Below, piece after piece: positions 17,544 to 27,981 of a stretch of 64,000 nt of DNA (position 1 is the first letter of the stretch; each line of letters starts with the position of its first letter). The stretch spans positions 62,001-126,000 of the forward strand of contig NZ_ONZF01000008.1 of NCBI RefSeq assembly GCF_900302445.1, given 5' to 3'. Made by a program: the position numbers and the translations under genes. The notes under the pieces are model-generated. The model was not told the DNA's origin. It saw only the letters and a list, made by a program, of their open reading frames with translations, and ran no database searches. This DNA is from Palleronia abyssalis. Its GTDB lineage: Bacteria > Pseudomonadota > Alphaproteobacteria > Rhodobacterales > Rhodobacteraceae.

Positions 17544-18477
17544 GCGCAGGCCGCCTCGGGGCGTTCAGAAGCCACAGGAAGGCCGCCGCGCCGAAGACCG
17601 AAAAGACCGTGCCCGCGGGGATCTCGTAGGGGTATCGGACCACACGCCCCAGAACATCGGCCGCGAGGATCAGCGCCCCGCCGAGGCCGGCGATGAAGGG
17701 CAGGTTGGTGCGCAGGTTGTCGCCCCTGAGGCGCGAGACGATGTTCGGCACGACAAGCCCGACGAAGGGCAGGGTGCCGACCGTGACCACCACCGCCGCC
17801 ACGACCAGCGACACGATGACCAGCCCCAGCAAGCGCGTGGCGCGATAGTCCAGGCCAAGGCTGCGGGCATGCGACTCCCCCAGGCTGAGAAGGGTGATGC
17901 GGTCCGCGACAAGCCACAGAAGCCCCGCAAGACCTGCGATCAGCCATAGTACCTCGTACCGGCCACGCAGAACGCCCGAAAACTCGCCCGAGGTCCAGGT
18001 GCCGAGGTATTGCACCAAATCCGTCGCCCAGGCGAGCCACAGCGTCGCCGCCCCCAGAATGCCGCCATAGATCAGGCCGACAAGGGGCAGCAGGATCGGA
18101 TCGCGCTGAGGAACGCGGGTGGCCAGCACGAAGAACCCGGTCGTCCCGACCAACGCCGCCGCGGCGGCCACGCCCATCTTTACCAGAAGCGCGGAACCGG
18201 GCGCGAAAAGGGTGATGCCCAGAAGGCCCAGCATCGCGGCTTCGGGGGTGCCGGTCAGGCTGGGCTCGACCAGCCTGTTCTGGACGGACAACTGAACGAC
18301 GACCCCCGCCAGTGCCAGCCCGGCCCCGGCCAGCACGGCCGCCACAGTCCGCGGAACCCGGCTGACCGCCATGACCAGCCCCGCATCGATGTCCGCGGCC
18401 CAGAGGTCGGCGACACCGATGGAAAGGCTCGCCCCGACCAACAGGACGAGCCCCATCGCGACGAAAAGGCGGGACAC
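17536..18477 (-). CDS. Iron-siderophore ABC transporter permease (FecCD family), first
   Basis: A permease of 313 residues, strongly hydrophobic, with FecCD signatures QLSVQNRLVEPSLTGTPEAA near the N-terminus and LPFVGLVVPNIVSRLRGDN near the C-terminus. It starts immediately after the stop of the substrate-binding protein and overlaps the second permease at its end, so all four subunits are one transcription unit. Confidence 0.92.
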   Translation of the reverse strand: MSRLFVAMGLVLLVGASLSIGVADLWAADIDAGLVMAVSRVPRTVAAVLAGAGLALAGVVVQLSVQNRLVEPSLTGTPEAAMLGLLGITLFAPGSALLVKMGVAAAAALVGTTGFFVLATRVPQRDPILLPLVGLIYGGILGAATLWLAWATDLVQYLGTWTSGEFSGVLRGRYEVLWLIAGLAGLLWLVADRITLLSLGESHARSLGLDYRATRLLGLVIVSLVVAAVVVTVGTLPFVGLVVPNIVSRLRGDNLRTNLPFIAGLGGALILAADVLGRVVRYPYEIPAGTVFSVFGAAAFLWLLNAPRRPAHG

Positions 18478-19380
18478 TCAGCTTCCGGCGGCGGAGAACG
18501 CCTCGGTGATCTCGTCGAGGGTCAGGCGCATCGACTGAACGCCCCCACCAGCAAGGTAAAGCGGCGCGCTTTCGAGATAGACGATCTGCCCCGATTGGCC
18601 GGCCTTGGTGCCCTGAACCAGGGGATTGTCCAGCGTGGCGCGGGCGGCCTCGCCCTCCTGACCGATGGCGGCCCCGCGGTCGATCACAAGGATCCAGTCG
18701 GGATCGGTTTCGGCGACGAACTCGAACGAGACGGCCTCGCCATGGGTTTCGGCCTCGAGGCCGTCGCGCGCCTCTTCCAGGCCCAGGGCAGCGTGGATCC
18801 AGCCGAAGCGGGACCCTGCGCCATAAGCGGAAATCTTGCCACCATTGGCCAGAAGGATCAGCGCATCGCCCTTGCCCTCGACGGCGTTCGACGCGTCCGC
18901 GACATCGGTTTCGAGCGCGGAGATCAGCTCCGCGGCGGCCTCTTCCTGGCCGAATATCGCTCCGTAGGCTTCAGCCCGCAATTTCGCCTCTTGGAGCAGA
19001 TCAGTGCCGTCGATGGTCATATCTAGTGTCGGCGCAATGCGCGACAGCGCGTCGACCTTGGTTTGCGAGCGGCCCCCGGCGACGATCAGGTCCGGGGCCA
19101 TTACGGCGAGGGCTTCGAAATCCGGCTCGAACAGGGTGCCGACGATTTCGGCGTCCGACATCGCCTCGCTCAGGTAGGCGGGCGGGGTTATACCCGGGAC
19201 GCCATCGATGGTTACGCCCAGCGCCGAAATCGTGTCGATCGCGGCAAGGTCGAATACGGCGACCGTTTCGGGTGTAGCGGGGGCGCTTGAAGGACCGGTG
19301 GCCGTCTGAACCTCAACCCCTTGCGCGAAGGCTGCAAAGGGAAGGGCGGCGGCGAACCCAGCGGCACGGATGGTCTTCAT
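18478..19380 (-). CDS. Siderophore-binding periplasmic protein (FatB/CeuE/YclQ-like)
   Basis: A protein of 300 residues with signal peptide MKTIRAAGFAAALPFAAFA and a class III binding-protein layout. The first lobe holds GVPGITPPAYL and IVGTLFEPDFEALAVMAPDLIVAGGR. A long helix spans the middle, and the second lobe has WILVIDRGAAIG. These blocks are typical of the FatB/YclQ/CeuE group, which bind catecholate siderophores such as petrobactin. First gene of the importer operon, transcribed away from a DUF2218 gene with a TGA-N9-TCA dyad between them. Confidence 0.9.
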   Translation of the reverse strand: MKTIRAAGFAAALPFAAFAQGVEVQTATGPSSAPATPETVAVFDLAAIDTISALGVTIDGVPGITPPAYLSEAMSDAEIVGTLFEPDFEALAVMAPDLIVAGGRSQTKVDALSRIAPTLDMTIDGTDLLQEAKLRAEAYGAIFGQEEAAAELISALETDVADASNAVEGKGDALILLANGGKISAYGAGSRFGWIHAALGLEEARDGLEAETHGEAVSFEFVAETDPDWILVIDRGAAIGQEGEAARATLDNPLVQGTKAGQSGQIVYLESAPLYLAGGGVQSMRLTLDEITEAFSAAGS

Positions 19381-19435
19381 GGAGGGAACTCCCGCGTCGG
19401 TTTACAAGTCATACGTATTTCGTCAGGTACTTATT

Positions 19436-19457
19436 TTCTGACTGCTACAATCAGGAA
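19436..19457. promoter_or_regulatory. Candidate iron-responsive operator (IRO-box-like)
   Basis: A dyad in the control region between the siderophore importer and the divergent DUF2218 gene. The core at 19439-19453 is TGA-N9-TCA, the consensus described for the rhizobial iron regulator RirA, with flanks TTC and GGAA that almost complete the symmetry. The right arm overlaps the AGGA likely used as ribosome site by DUF2218, so a bound repressor would block that gene. Regulator identity is inference; Rhodobacterales also use Irr and IscR. Confidence 0.5.
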
Positions 19458-19465
19458 TATCCGGG

Positions 19466-19762
19466 ATGCAAGAGACAATTCAGGCGCGTGGAACCTTCAA
19501 GACCGGCGAAGCCAGCAGGTATCTTCGGCAATTGTGCAAGCATTTCAGCCACAAGGTCGACGTCACGTTCGACGCCCACCATGGCGATGTACAGTTCCCG
19601 TTCGGGACTGCCGATCTTGAGGCCGGCCAAGACGCGCTGGTGGCTACGATCAATGCGAAAACGGCCGAAGACCTCGGACGGGCCCAGCACGTGATCGATG
19701 ATCACCTCAAGCGTTTCGCGTTCCGGGAAAAGTGCGATGGGATGTCCTGGGAGGTGGTATGA
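19466..19762 (+). CDS. DUF2218 family protein
   Basis: A small soluble protein of 98 residues made of one DUF2218 domain: an N-terminal FKTGEASRYLRQLCKHFSHK helix, a VQFPFG strand and a C-terminal DHLKRFAFRE helix. DUF2218 genes frequently neighbour siderophore transport genes in alphaproteobacteria and actinobacteria; the molecular role is unknown. It is transcribed away from the importer operon and shares its control region with the TGA-N9-TCA dyad, which supports an iron link. It converges with arsJ. Confidence 0.82.
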   Translation: MQETIQARGTFKTGEASRYLRQLCKHFSHKVDVTFDAHHGDVQFPFGTADLEAGQDALVATINAKTAEDLGRAQHVIDDHLKRFAFREKCDGMSWEVV

Positions 19763-19793
19763 TCACGCGCCACAATGCACCGAACCCGGTCGA

Positions 19794-21071
19794 TCACGCA
19801 TAGGCGCGCGCGCCGGTCGCAGGGGTCAGGCGCCCGGCGGCCAGCGCGCTCAGCAACACCAGACCCGCGGCGGTGGCGAGGCACAGGGACAGGCCACCGA
19901 TCTGATAGGTCAGGCCCGATAGGACTGTCCCGATCAGCCGTCCGCCCGCATTCGCCATGTAGTAGAAACCCACATCCATCGTGACCCTTTCGTCCTGCGT
20001 GAAGGCCAGGATCAGGTAGGAATGAAGCGAGGAATTGATCGCGAAGATCGCTCCGAACAGCAGCAGCCCAGCGATCAGCACCGCCGTCAGCCACGGCGCG
20101 GGGCCGTCCGACATGACGACGGCCGCCGTCAGGCTTGCCAGTATCGCCAGAAGCGCCAGGGCCCATGTCCGGACCGCCATGACCAGTTCGGATTCGGGGC
20201 GCGTGGCCGCGCGCAAAATCCGGGGTGCGGCGGCCTGAACGGCGCCGTAGAGGATGATCCATACGGCCATGAAGGTGCCGACCATGAAGAACGCGGCGCG
20301 CGCGCCCTCTTCGGTGCCGTCGGACAGGATAGCGTGGAAATAGATCGGGATGCCGACGACGAACCACACGTCGCGCGCGCCGAACAGGAACACGCGCGCC
20401 GCCGACAGCCAGTTCACGTTCGGGGACTTGGAAAACACGTCCGAGAATTTCGCCCCCTTCCGTCCCTTCGGCAGCCCCCCCGGCATCGCCACCAACACGG
20501 CTAGCAGGATCAGCGCCAGAACCGCGGCCATGGACAGGACCGCCCAGGTGAAGCCGACCGTCGCCAGCAGGCCCGAGCCCATCAGAAAGCCCGCCCCCTT
20601 CACGGCGTTCTTCGACCCCGTCAGCATCGCGACCCACCGGAAAAGCCCGCCGGACTCTTTGGGTGCAAGCAACTTCACCGCCGATTTTGACGACATCTTC
20701 GCCAGATCCTTGGCGACACCGCTGGCGCCCTGGACGACCATGACAAAGGCCACGGATACGGTGACGGCCCATCCCGGGTCGAGTTGCGCCAGCGCAAGCA
20801 AGGCGACGACCTGCAGCGCAAGTCCGGCGTAAAGCGTTGATGTCAGTCCGAACCGAGCCGCGATCCACCCGGCCGCAAGGTTCGTGACCATCCCGGCGAT
20901 CTCGTACAGCACAAAAAGATATGCCAACTGGATGGGGCTGAAGCCCAGCGTGTGAAAATGAAGCAGCACCAGCATCCGAAGCGCGCCGTCGGTCAGCATG
21001 AACGCCCAGTAGGCCGCGGTGACGGCGATATAGGCGGACAGCCCGTCGTGGCGGGGGGCACCATGGCTCAT
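19794..21071 (-). CDS. arsJ: Organoarsenical efflux permease ArsJ
   Basis: A major-facilitator protein of 425 residues with about eleven or twelve hydrophobic segments. It matches ArsJ through a [19 protein letters not shown] segment followed by SGLFRW-type and [10 protein letters not shown] blocks, and [18 protein letters not shown]. ArsJ exports 1-arseno-3-phosphoglycerate, which falls apart outside the cell to arsenate; this works with a dedicated GAPDH. Here the arsJ start overlaps the gapdh stop as ATGA, exactly the coupling expected. It is the last gene of the arsRC-gapdh-arsJ operon. Confidence 0.93.
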   Translation of the reverse strand: MSHGAPRHDGLSAYIAVTAAYWAFMLTDGALRMLVLLHFHTLGFSPIQLAYLFVLYEIAGMVTNLAAGWIAARFGLTSTLYAGLALQVVALLALAQLDPGWAVTVSVAFVMVVQGASGVAKDLAKMSSKSAVKLLAPKESGGLFRWVAMLTGSKNAVKGAGFLMGSGLLATVGFTWAVLSMAAVLALILLAVLVAMPGGLPKGRKGAKFSDVFSKSPNVNWLSAARVFLFGARDVWFVVGIPIYFHAILSDGTEEGARAAFFMVGTFMAVWIILYGAVQAAAPRILRAATRPESELVMAVRTWALALLAILASLTAAVVMSDGPAPWLTAVLIAGLLLFGAIFAINSSLHSYLILAFTQDERVTMDVGFYYMANAGGRLIGTVLSGLTYQIGGLSLCLATAAGLVLLSALAAGRLTPATGARAYA

Positions 21072-22066
21072 AGGGATGCACCAACCATCCTCGCCACGTC
21101 GACAAGCCTGTGGGCATAGCCCATCTCGTTGTCGTACCAGGCGTAGACCTTCACCTGTGTCCCGTTCACGACCATGGTCGACGGCGCGTCCACGATGGAG
21201 GACCGCGTGTCGTTCACGTAATCGGCCGAGACCAAGGGGCGGTCCTCGTATCCCAGGATATCCTTCATCTCGCTTTCGGCTGCGGCACGGAAGAGGGCGT
21301 TGACCTCCTCCTTCGTCGTTTCGCGGTCCATCTCGAACACGCAATCGGTGAGGGACGCGTTCAGAAGCGGGACGCGCACGGCATGACCGTTCAGCCGACC
21401 CTTCAGCTCGGGGTAGATCAGCGTGATCGCCGTGGCACTGCCCGTCGTCGTCGGGATCAGCGAGTTGAGCGCGGACCGGGCACGCCGCAGGTCCTTCGCC
21501 GGCCGGTCCACGATGGTCTGGGTATTGGTAACGTCGTGGATCGTGGTGATCGACCCGTGCCGGATGCCGATGCCTTCGTGCAGGACCTTCACGACGGGCG
21601 CCAGGCAGTTGGTGGTGCACGACGCCGCCGTGACGATCCGGTGGCGTCCGGGGGCGTAGGTGTCGTGATTGACGCCATAGACGATATTCGCCGCATCGCC
21701 GTCCTTCACCGGGGCCGAGACGACGACCTTCTTCACCCCGGCGTCGAAGTAGGGGGCCAGCTTCGCCTCGGACTTGAAGACGCCCGTACAGTCGATGACC
21801 ACGTCGACCCCGTTCAGCGGCAGATCGGACAGATCGCGCGTTCCGACGAAGGGCAGGCGGGTCCCGTTTATGGTCACGCTGTCTGCGTCGTGGGAAAACG
21901 CGGCGTCCCAACGGCCGTGGACCGTGTCGAACTCCAGAAGGTGAGCGTGCATCTCCGGATCGCCGGTCGCGTCGTTGATCCAGGCGACCTTCTCACCGCG
22001 CTCCAGCAAGGCACGCAGGGCGAGTTTCCCGATCCGTCCCAAACCGTTCAGTGCATAGGTTGTCAT
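21068..22066 (-). CDS. Arsenate-detoxifying glyceraldehyde-3-phosphate dehydrogenase
   Basis: A GAPDH of 332 residues with NAD site [15 protein letters not shown], catalytic Cys in [10 protein letters not shown] and the C-terminal [13 protein letters not shown]. The usual NGFGRIG is NGLGRIG. Its place between arsRC and arsJ, with ATGA overlaps on both sides, marks it as the arsenic-operon GAPDH. That enzyme uses arsenate in place of phosphate to give 1-arseno-3-phosphoglycerate, the ArsJ substrate. It is probably not the glycolytic copy; gluconeogenic or glycolytic neighbours are absent. Confidence 0.92.
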   Translation of the reverse strand: MTTYALNGLGRIGKLALRALLERGEKVAWINDATGDPEMHAHLLEFDTVHGRWDAAFSHDADSVTINGTRLPFVGTRDLSDLPLNGVDVVIDCTGVFKSEAKLAPYFDAGVKKVVVSAPVKDGDAANIVYGVNHDTYAPGRHRIVTAASCTTNCLAPVVKVLHEGIGIRHGSITTIHDVTNTQTIVDRPAKDLRRARSALNSLIPTTTGSATAITLIYPELKGRLNGHAVRVPLLNASLTDCVFEMDRETTKEEVNALFRAAAESEMKDILGYEDRPLVSADYVNDTRSSIVDAPSTMVVNGTQVKVYAWYDNEMGYAHRLVDVARMVGASL

Positions 22067-22905
22067 GCCGGGTCCTCAACGTTCATGCGCCCGATGCCGT
22101 CCATGGCCTTTTGCAGAGACAATCGGTCTAGCGAGGCGATGGGCAGGGCCGTGAAAGCTGCGATGCGATTGGCCAGACTGCCGTAGGCTTGCTGGAATGC
22201 CAGGCTTTTCTGAGCATCCGAGCCTTCGGCTTTCACGGGGTCGGGCATACCCCAATGGGCGCTAACGGGTTGGCCGGGCCAGGGGGGGCAGTCTTCGTTG
22301 GCGGCGTGGTCGCATACGGTAAAGACGAAATCCATCTTCGGCGCATCGCTTCCGTGGAATTCGGTCGCGTTCTTCGCGCGCAGACGGGTGATATCGTGCC
22401 CCTTGGCCGCAAGCACCTCGACCGCGAAGGGGTTCAGTTCAGACCGGGGTTTCGTGCCGGCCGAGAACACCAAGAACCGATCACCCGCGGTGTCGCGCAA
22501 GATGGCCTCGGCGAAGATCGATCGGGCCGAATTTCCGGTGCACAGGAAAAGCACGGTGAACATTCTGTCGGACATGGGGGCGGGCTCCGATTGGGAGGGG
22601 GCGAGAGTTGCGCAAATATCCGGGCGGCCCCGGCAGCAGTCGAGCAGAAGGTAGTCGAAGGTCTCGCGGACGGTCTCCAGCGCCACGCTGTAGCGTAGCG
22701 ATGTTCCTGACCGTTTCTGGTTCACCAGTCCGGCCTGCATCAACGCCGCTAGGTAGGCCGATAGGGTGCTGGGTTTCAGGTCCAGCAGGCCTGCGATTTC
22801 GCCGGCGGGCAGGCGGTCGGGATAGCGCCGCATGAGCAGTCGGAAAATCGACAGCCTTTGCGGATGGCCCAGTGTCGCGAGACGAGAGGATGTGATATTT
22901 TCCAT
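22063..22905 (-). CDS. ArsR repressor fused to low-molecular-weight-phosphatase-type arsenate reductase
   Basis: A fusion of 280 residues. Residues 1-100 form an ArsR winged helix (recognition segment [20 protein letters not shown]). A Cys cluster at its end (C90, C91 and C98, CC-X6-C) resembles the As(III)-sensing cysteines of Acidithiobacillus-type ArsR. After a short linker, residues about 115-275 form an ArsC of the LMW-PTP fold, with the phosphate loop CTGNSAR (C122 to R128) and the general-acid region MPDP. So one chain senses arsenite, represses the operon, and reduces arsenate. The frame is uninterrupted across the junction. No ribosome site precedes the start, and the operator-like palindrome touches the start codon. 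First gene of the operon. Confidence 0.92.
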   Translation of the reverse strand: MENITSSRLATLGHPQRLSIFRLLMRRYPDRLPAGEIAGLLDLKPSTLSAYLAALMQAGLVNQKRSGTSLRYSVALETVRETFDYLLLDCCRGRPDICATLAPSQSEPAPMSDRMFTVLFLCTGNSARSIFAEAILRDTAGDRFLVFSAGTKPRSELNPFAVEVLAAKGHDITRLRAKNATEFHGSDAPKMDFVFTVCDHAANEDCPPWPGQPVSAHWGMPDPVKAEGSDAQKSLAFQQAYGSLANRIAAFTALPIASLDRLSLQKAMDGIGRMNVEDPA

Positions 22906-22919
22906 ATTTCGTGAAATAT
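22904..22919. promoter_or_regulatory. Palindromic operator at the arsRC start
   Basis: A perfect inverted repeat, ATATTTC-GT-GAAATAT, that includes the first bases of the arsRC start codon and the 14 bases before it. AT-rich dyads of this size directly at ars promoters are typical ArsR targets. A TATATT hexamer (read on the minus strand) ends nine bases before the ATG and could be the -10 element, which would place the transcript start at or next to the start codon. Autoregulation by the encoded ArsR is inferred. Confidence 0.55.
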
Positions 22920-23167
22920 AGAAACTTAGCGCCCGAGTCCACCACTGATTTTAAGACGGGAGACCTGGTTCGGAAATCCTTCTGGCAATGATTGACGTCT
23001 ATCACGGCCGGTTCTAGGGTCGAGCGCGGGAGGATACTGCGACCCGTGGATCGGCTCGCGCCATCATCGGCGTCTAAGCCGTCGATGCATGGGCCGCTCT
23101 ACGTTTGGGTTATCCTCCAGGAAATCGGCGGCCGAGGTATCCAAGGGCCGCAAATGCAAGGATGACC

Positions 23168-24463
23168 ATGACCGACTTTTTCGGCGATCTCGCCCCGCTT
23201 CGCTTTGACCCCGATGCCCAAGGGCTAGCCTTCCGCCACTACGACCCGGACGAAATGGTCATGGGCAAGCGCATGGAAGATCATCTGCGTTTCGCCGTGG
23301 CCTATTGGCACAGCTTCGCATGGCCCGGCGGCGACCCGTTCGGCGGTCAGACCTTCGACCGCCCGTGGTGGGGCGAGACCATGGAGGGCGCGCGCCTGAA
23401 GGCCGAGATCGCGTTCGAGATGTTCGAGATCCTGGGCGCGCCGTTCTTCTGCTGGCATGACCACGACATCCGTCCCGAGGGCGAGACCTTCGCCGAGAGC
23501 AAGCGCAACTTCGATGAGATCATCGCCCTGTTCGAGGAGAAGATGGAGAACTCGAAGGTCCGCCTGCTGTGGGGCACGGCCAACCTGTTTTCGAACCGGC
23601 GGTTCATGTCGGGTGCCGCGACCAACCCCGATCCGGACGTGTTCGCGTGGTCGGCGGCAACCGTGAAAAATTGCCTCGACGCCACGCATCGCCTGAAGGG
23701 GCAGAACTACGTGCTTTGGGGCGGCCGCGAGGGCTATGAGACGCTGCTGAACACCGACATGGGCGCCGAGCTGGAGCACATGGGCCGCTTCCTGTCGATG
23801 GTGGTCGACTACAAGCACAAGATCGGTTTCGAGGGGCAGATCCTGATCGAGCCCAAGCCGCAGGAGCCTACCAAGCACCAGTACGACTACGACGTGGCGA
23901 CAGTCTACGGCTTCCTTCAGCGCTTCGGGCTGGAGAAAGAGGTGAAGGTGAACATCGAACAGGGCCACGCGATCCTGGCCGGTCACTCGTTCGAGCACGA
24001 GCTGGCGTTGGCCCGCGAGCTGGGCGTGTTCGGGTCCATCGACATGAACCGCAACGATTACCAGTCCGGGTGGGACACCGACCAGTTCCCCAACAACGTC
24101 CCCGAGGTCGCGCTGGCCTATTACGAGGTCCTGAAGGCGGGTGGCTTTGACAAGGGCGGCACCAATTTCGACGCCAAGCTGCGGCGCCAGTCGCTGGATC
24201 CGTCGGACCTGATCGCCGCCCATGCGGGCGCGATGGATGTCTGCGCGCGGGGTCTGAAGGCGGCGGCGAAGATGCTTGAGGATGACGCGCTGGAAGCCCC
24301 CCGCCGTGCCCGTTATGCGGGATGGGAAAGCGCCGAGGCACAGTCGATGCTGACCAGCGATCTGGCCAGCATCGCCGACCGGGTCGAGGCGGGCGGCGTC
24401 AATCCGCAGCCACGCTCGGGCCAGCAGGAAAAGCTGGAGAACATCGTGAACCGCTACGTCTGA
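23168..24463 (+). CDS. xylA: Xylose isomerase
   Basis: Converts D-xylose to D-xylulose in the cytoplasm. The protein has 431 residues, the class II xylose isomerase length. Visible are the catalytic region [12 protein letters not shown], the WGGREGYE block, the metal ligands in [16 protein letters not shown] and [17 protein letters not shown], and SIDMNRND. The ATG at 23168 gives the usual MTDFFGDL start and has AAGGA five bases upstream; the ATG two codons earlier is less well placed. No xylulokinase or xylose transporter lies in the window, so the gene is isolated here. Its end overlaps the convergent sitD by ten bases. Confidence 0.95.
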   Translation: MTDFFGDLAPLRFDPDAQGLAFRHYDPDEMVMGKRMEDHLRFAVAYWHSFAWPGGDPFGGQTFDRPWWGETMEGARLKAEIAFEMFEILGAPFFCWHDHDIRPEGETFAESKRNFDEIIALFEEKMENSKVRLLWGTANLFSNRRFMSGAATNPDPDVFAWSAATVKNCLDATHRLKGQNYVLWGGREGYETLLNTDMGAELEHMGRFLSMVVDYKHKIGFEGQILIEPKPQEPTKHQYDYDVATVYGFLQRFGLEKEVKVNIEQGHAILAGHSFEHELALARELGVFGSIDMNRNDYQSGWDTDQFPNNVPEVALAYYEVLKAGGFDKGGTNFDAKLRRQSLDPSDLIAAHAGAMDVCARGLKAAAKMLEDDALEAPRRARYAGWESAEAQSMLTSDLASIADRVEAGGVNPQPRSGQQEKLENIVNRYV

Positions 24464-25296
24464 GTGCGTGCGGCCATCCTGCGCCGGCCGATCTGCTGGC
24501 GCAGGAACGCAGCGATGAAGATCGCCGTCAGGATCAAGACGATGGTAGGCGCGGGCGCACTGTCGAGGAAGAAGGCGAGGTAGGTTCCTGCAACCATCGC
24601 CGCCATGCAGACCGCCACAGCCACTGCCAGCATCGCCGGGAAGGTCCGGGCCACCAGGAACGCGATGGCCCCCGGCGCGATCAGAAGGCCTATCGCCAGG
24701 ATCAGCCCGGCCGCCGACAGCGTCGCCACGATGGTCAGGGACAGCGCGCTGAGCAAGCCATAATGCAACAGCCCCACGCCCAGCCCCGAGACCTTGGCCT
24801 GCACCGGATCGAAGCTGTGCAGCAGCAGGTCGCGCCATTTCACAAGAAGCGCGGCCGAAACGCCGGCCGAGATCAATAGGGCGGTCCAAAGCTCGGACGG
24901 TGACACACCCAGCATGTTGCCGAACAGGATGTGATCCAGATGCGCGCCGGTGTCGACCGAGACGTAGAGGACCAGCCCCACCCCGAACATGCCGGAAAAC
25001 ACGATGCCCATGACGGTATCCTGCTTTACCCGGCTGTTGTCGGACAGATAGCCCGTTGCTACGGCGCAGGTCATGCCCGCGACGAAGGCCCCCAGGATCA
25101 GCGGAATTCCCACGATATAGGCCAGCACGATGCCCGGCAGCACGGCATGACTGACCGCGTCGCCCATCAGCGCCCAGCCCTTGAGGACCAGAAAGCACGA
25201 CATCAGCGCGGTCGGCACCGACACGATCAGCGCGATAAGGAACGCATTCTGCATGAACGGGAACTGGAACGGCAGAAGTAGGGTCTCGACCGTCAT
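24454..25296 (-). CDS. sitD: Manganese/iron ABC transporter permease SitD
   Basis: An ABC-3 family permease of 280 residues with about eight membrane helices. Family blocks [21 protein letters not shown] and the late [20 protein letters not shown] are visible. It starts within the stop of sitC (ATGA) and ends the sitABCD operon. Together with SitC it forms the channel for Mn(II) or Fe(II). Confidence 0.92.
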   Translation of the reverse strand: MTVETLLLPFQFPFMQNAFLIALIVSVPTALMSCFLVLKGWALMGDAVSHAVLPGIVLAYIVGIPLILGAFVAGMTCAVATGYLSDNSRVKQDTVMGIVFSGMFGVGLVLYVSVDTGAHLDHILFGNMLGVSPSELWTALLISAGVSAALLVKWRDLLLHSFDPVQAKVSGLGVGLLHYGLLSALSLTIVATLSAAGLILAIGLLIAPGAIAFLVARTFPAMLAVAVAVCMAAMVAGTYLAFFLDSAPAPTIVLILTAIFIAAFLRQQIGRRRMAARTQT

Positions 25297-26147
25297 GCCG
25301 GGTACTCCAACGCAGCGCGGGCCTTGCGCTTTGCCGCCAGTATCCCGTGCTTTGGTGCGAAGACGAAGGCCAGCAAGAAGACCGCCGTCTGCAGGGTCAC
25401 GATGATCCCCCCGGTCGCGCCGTCCGCGAAATAGCTGGCATAGGCGCCGACGAAGCTGGTGGTGGACCCGATGGCCACGGAGGTCAGGATCAGCCGCGGG
25501 AAACGGTCGCACAAAAGGTAGGCCGTGGCGCCCGGCGTCACCACCATCGCGATGACCAGGAACGCACCCACAGTCTGCATGGCCGCGACGATGCTGGCCG
25601 ATAGAAGTGTGAAGAACACCGCCTTCATAAGCCCGGGGCGAAGACCAATGCTGCGGGCGTGGTTCTCGTCGAAGAAAGTGACCATCAGGTCCTTCCACTT
25701 GGCCGCCAGCATCACCAACGAGGCTACCCCGATCAGTGCCAGTTGCAACGTGTCGCCCGGCGTGATCGCCAGGATGTTGCCCATCGTGATGGTCTGGATC
25801 GACACCGACATCGGGTTGATGGACACGATGAACAGGCCCAGGCCGAAGAACGATGTGAAGATCAAGCCAATCACGACGTCGATCTTCAGCCCCGACCGCT
25901 CCGACAGGAACAGCATCCCGCCCGCGGCCAAACCACCCGCCAGGAACGCCCCCAGCGCGAAGGGCAGGCCGATCACGTAGGCCAGCGCCACGCCCGGCAC
26001 GACCGAATGGGACAGGGCGTCGCCGATCAGGGACCAGCCCTTCAGCATCAGGTAGGACGACAGGAACGCGCAGACCCCGCCCACCAAGGCCGAGACCCAC
26101 ATCGCGTTGGTCATGTAGCCATAGGCGAACGGCTCCAGCAGGGTCAT
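25293..26147 (-). CDS. sitC: Manganese/iron ABC transporter permease SitC
   Basis: An ABC-3 permease of 284 residues. The conserved [20 protein letters not shown] loop lies near residue 35 and [17 protein letters not shown] in the last third. It is coupled to sitB upstream and sitD downstream by four-base ATGA overlaps. It is a paralogue of sitD, forming the heterodimeric pore. Confidence 0.92.
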   Translation of the reverse strand: MTLLEPFAYGYMTNAMWVSALVGGVCAFLSSYLMLKGWSLIGDALSHSVVPGVALAYVIGLPFALGAFLAGGLAAGGMLFLSERSGLKIDVVIGLIFTSFFGLGLFIVSINPMSVSIQTITMGNILAITPGDTLQLALIGVASLVMLAAKWKDLMVTFFDENHARSIGLRPGLMKAVFFTLLSASIVAAMQTVGAFLVIAMVVTPGATAYLLCDRFPRLILTSVAIGSTTSFVGAYASYFADGATGGIIVTLQTAVFLLAFVFAPKHGILAAKRKARAALEYPA

Positions 26148-27019
26148 TCCGGGCGGTCCCGCACTTGCGTCTTACCGCCATATTGGACCAGCGGACGCTC
26201 GTCATCCGTCAGGATCGAGAACCCGCGCTGATCCTCGTCATCGTGAATAGCGCCGCCGCCAAGCGTGAAATGGCGAAGAACCCCACCGAACGCGCTTTCC
26301 AGGTTCGCGCGCGTGAAGGTGGTTTCGGTCGGGCCATGGGCGAGGACGGTGCCCTTGACCAGCACGGTCCGGTCGCAGAACTCGGGGACCGAGCCAAGGT
26401 TATGGGTCGAGACCAGCATGACCCGCCCCTCGGCCCGAAGGTCGCGCAGAAGGGCGACGATCTGTTCCTCGGTCTGGACGTCGACACCGGTGAAGGGCTC
26501 GTCCAGCAGGATGACCTTGCCGTCCTGCGCCAGGGCGCGCGCCAGGAACACACGCTTGCGTTGCCCGCCGGACAACTCGCCGATCTGGCGATGCCTCAGA
26601 TCGGACATGTTCACGCGGGAAAGGGCTTGGTCGACCGCGGCGCGGTCATCCGACGAGGGACGTCGCAGAAACCCCATGTGACCGTAGCGGCCCATCATAA
26701 CCACATCCTCGACCAAGACGGGGAATGTCCAGTCGACCTCCTCCGACTGGGGCACATAGGCGATCAAGTTCGCTTTCAGGGCGTCCTTCACTGGGCGGCC
26801 CAGGACCGTGATCGTGCCCCGCGCGGCAGGAACGAACCCCATCAGCGCCTTGAACAGCGTCGATTTCCCGGCCCCGTTGACCCCCACCAGTGCCGTGACG
26901 GTGCCGGTCGGGATCGCGAAGCTGGCATCGCGCAGGGCGGTCAGACCGTTTCGATACGTGACTGTGACGTTCTCGGCCCGGATGCCGCTACCCTCGGTGG
27001 CGCCGTTCGGGTCGCTCAA
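26144..27019 (-). CDS. sitB: Manganese/iron ABC transporter ATP-binding protein SitB
   Basis: An ATPase of 291 residues with Walker [10 protein letters not shown], signature LSGGQRKR, Walker B VILLDEP and switch His in STHNLGS. The segment [19 protein letters not shown] is characteristic of Mn/Zn-type ABC ATPases. A C-terminal tail of about 40 residues contains a [11 protein letters not shown] stretch seen in SitB proteins. It is coupled by ATGA to sitA upstream and sitC downstream. Confidence 0.93.
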   Translation of the reverse strand: MSDPNGATEGSGIRAENVTVTYRNGLTALRDASFAIPTGTVTALVGVNGAGKSTLFKALMGFVPAARGTITVLGRPVKDALKANLIAYVPQSEEVDWTFPVLVEDVVMMGRYGHMGFLRRPSSDDRAAVDQALSRVNMSDLRHRQIGELSGGQRKRVFLARALAQDGKVILLDEPFTGVDVQTEEQIVALLRDLRAEGRVMLVSTHNLGSVPEFCDRTVLVKGTVLAHGPTETTFTRANLESAFGGVLRHFTLGGGAIHDDEDQRGFSILTDDERPLVQYGGKTQVRDRPE

Positions 27020-27915
27020 TCGGTTGCTCCGGTCAGGCCGTCCGCGATGGTTTCAGTCGTCACCCGCAGAAGATCCAGATAGGTGGGCACCGGACCGTCG
27101 CCCTCGGATAGGCTGTCGACATAGAGGACCCCGCCATAGGCGGCCCCGGTCTCCCGGGCGATCTGTTCGGCCGGGGCCGTGTTGACCGTGCTTTCGCAGA
27201 ACACCGCCGGGACGTCATTTTCGCGGACGCCGTCGATCACGCTGCGGACCTGTTGCGGCGTGCCGACCTGATCGGCGTTGATCGGCCACAGGTACAATTC
27301 CCGCAGACCCAGATCGCGGGCGAGGTAACTGAACGCCCCTTCGCATGTGACCAGCCAGCGCCGATCATCGGGGATGGCGGCGATCCGGTCGCGCAGGGGG
27401 GCGATCGTCTGTTGCAGCCGATCCTTGTAGGCGGCGGCGTTCGCCGCGTAGGTCTCTGCGTTCGCGGGATCCTGTGCGGCAAGTGCTTCGGCGATATTGT
27501 CGATATAGATCAGCGCGTTGTCCGGACCCATCCACGCATGGGGGTTCGGCGCGCCGGCATAGGACCCTTCCGAAATCGGGATCGGATTGATCCCGTCGGA
27601 CAAGGTGGCCGACGGCACGTCACGCAGATTGGCGAGGAACTGTTCGAACCAAAGCTCGAGGTTGAGCCCGTTCCACAGGATCAGGTCCGCGTCCGAGGCG
27701 CGCACGATGTCCTGCGGGGTCGGCTCATAGCCGTGGATCTCGGCCCCGGGTTTGGTGATCGACACGACCTCGGCCGCATCCCCGGCAACGTTGCGGGCCA
27801 TGTCGGCCAGAACCGTGAAGGTCGTCGCCACCTTCAACTGGTCTTGCGCGGATGCCGGTGCGGCCAGAAACGCGGCAACGGCGGTGAGAAGCAGGCGGCT
27901 TGGGGCCGGGCGCAT
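27016..27915 (-). CDS. sitA: Manganese/iron-binding periplasmic protein SitA
   Basis: A metal-binding protein of 299 residues with signal peptide [23 protein letters not shown]. The four expected metal ligands are the His in [11 protein letters not shown], the His in PNPHAWMGP, the Glu in [10 protein letters not shown] and the Asp in [11 protein letters not shown] His2-Glu-Asp set marks the Mn/Fe branch of cluster A-I proteins, as opposed to the three-His zinc branch. First gene of sitABCD, divergent from the mur gene; GAGG lies five bases before the ATG. Confidence 0.93.
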   Translation of the reverse strand: MRPAPSRLLLTAVAAFLAAPASAQDQLKVATTFTVLADMARNVAGDAAEVVSITKPGAEIHGYEPTPQDIVRASDADLILWNGLNLELWFEQFLANLRDVPSATLSDGINPIPISEGSYAGAPNPHAWMGPDNALIYIDNIAEALAAQDPANAETYAANAAAYKDRLQQTIAPLRDRIAAIPDDRRWLVTCEGAFSYLARDLGLRELYLWPINADQVGTPQQVRSVIDGVRENDVPAVFCESTVNTAPAEQIARETGAAYGGVLYVDSLSEGDGPVPTYLDLLRVTTETIADGLTGATD

Positions 27916-27981
27916 GGGGTCCTCGCGGAAAGATCACTCCACATGCATTTAGGAATTATTCGCAACTGTAAAGGCTGTTTC

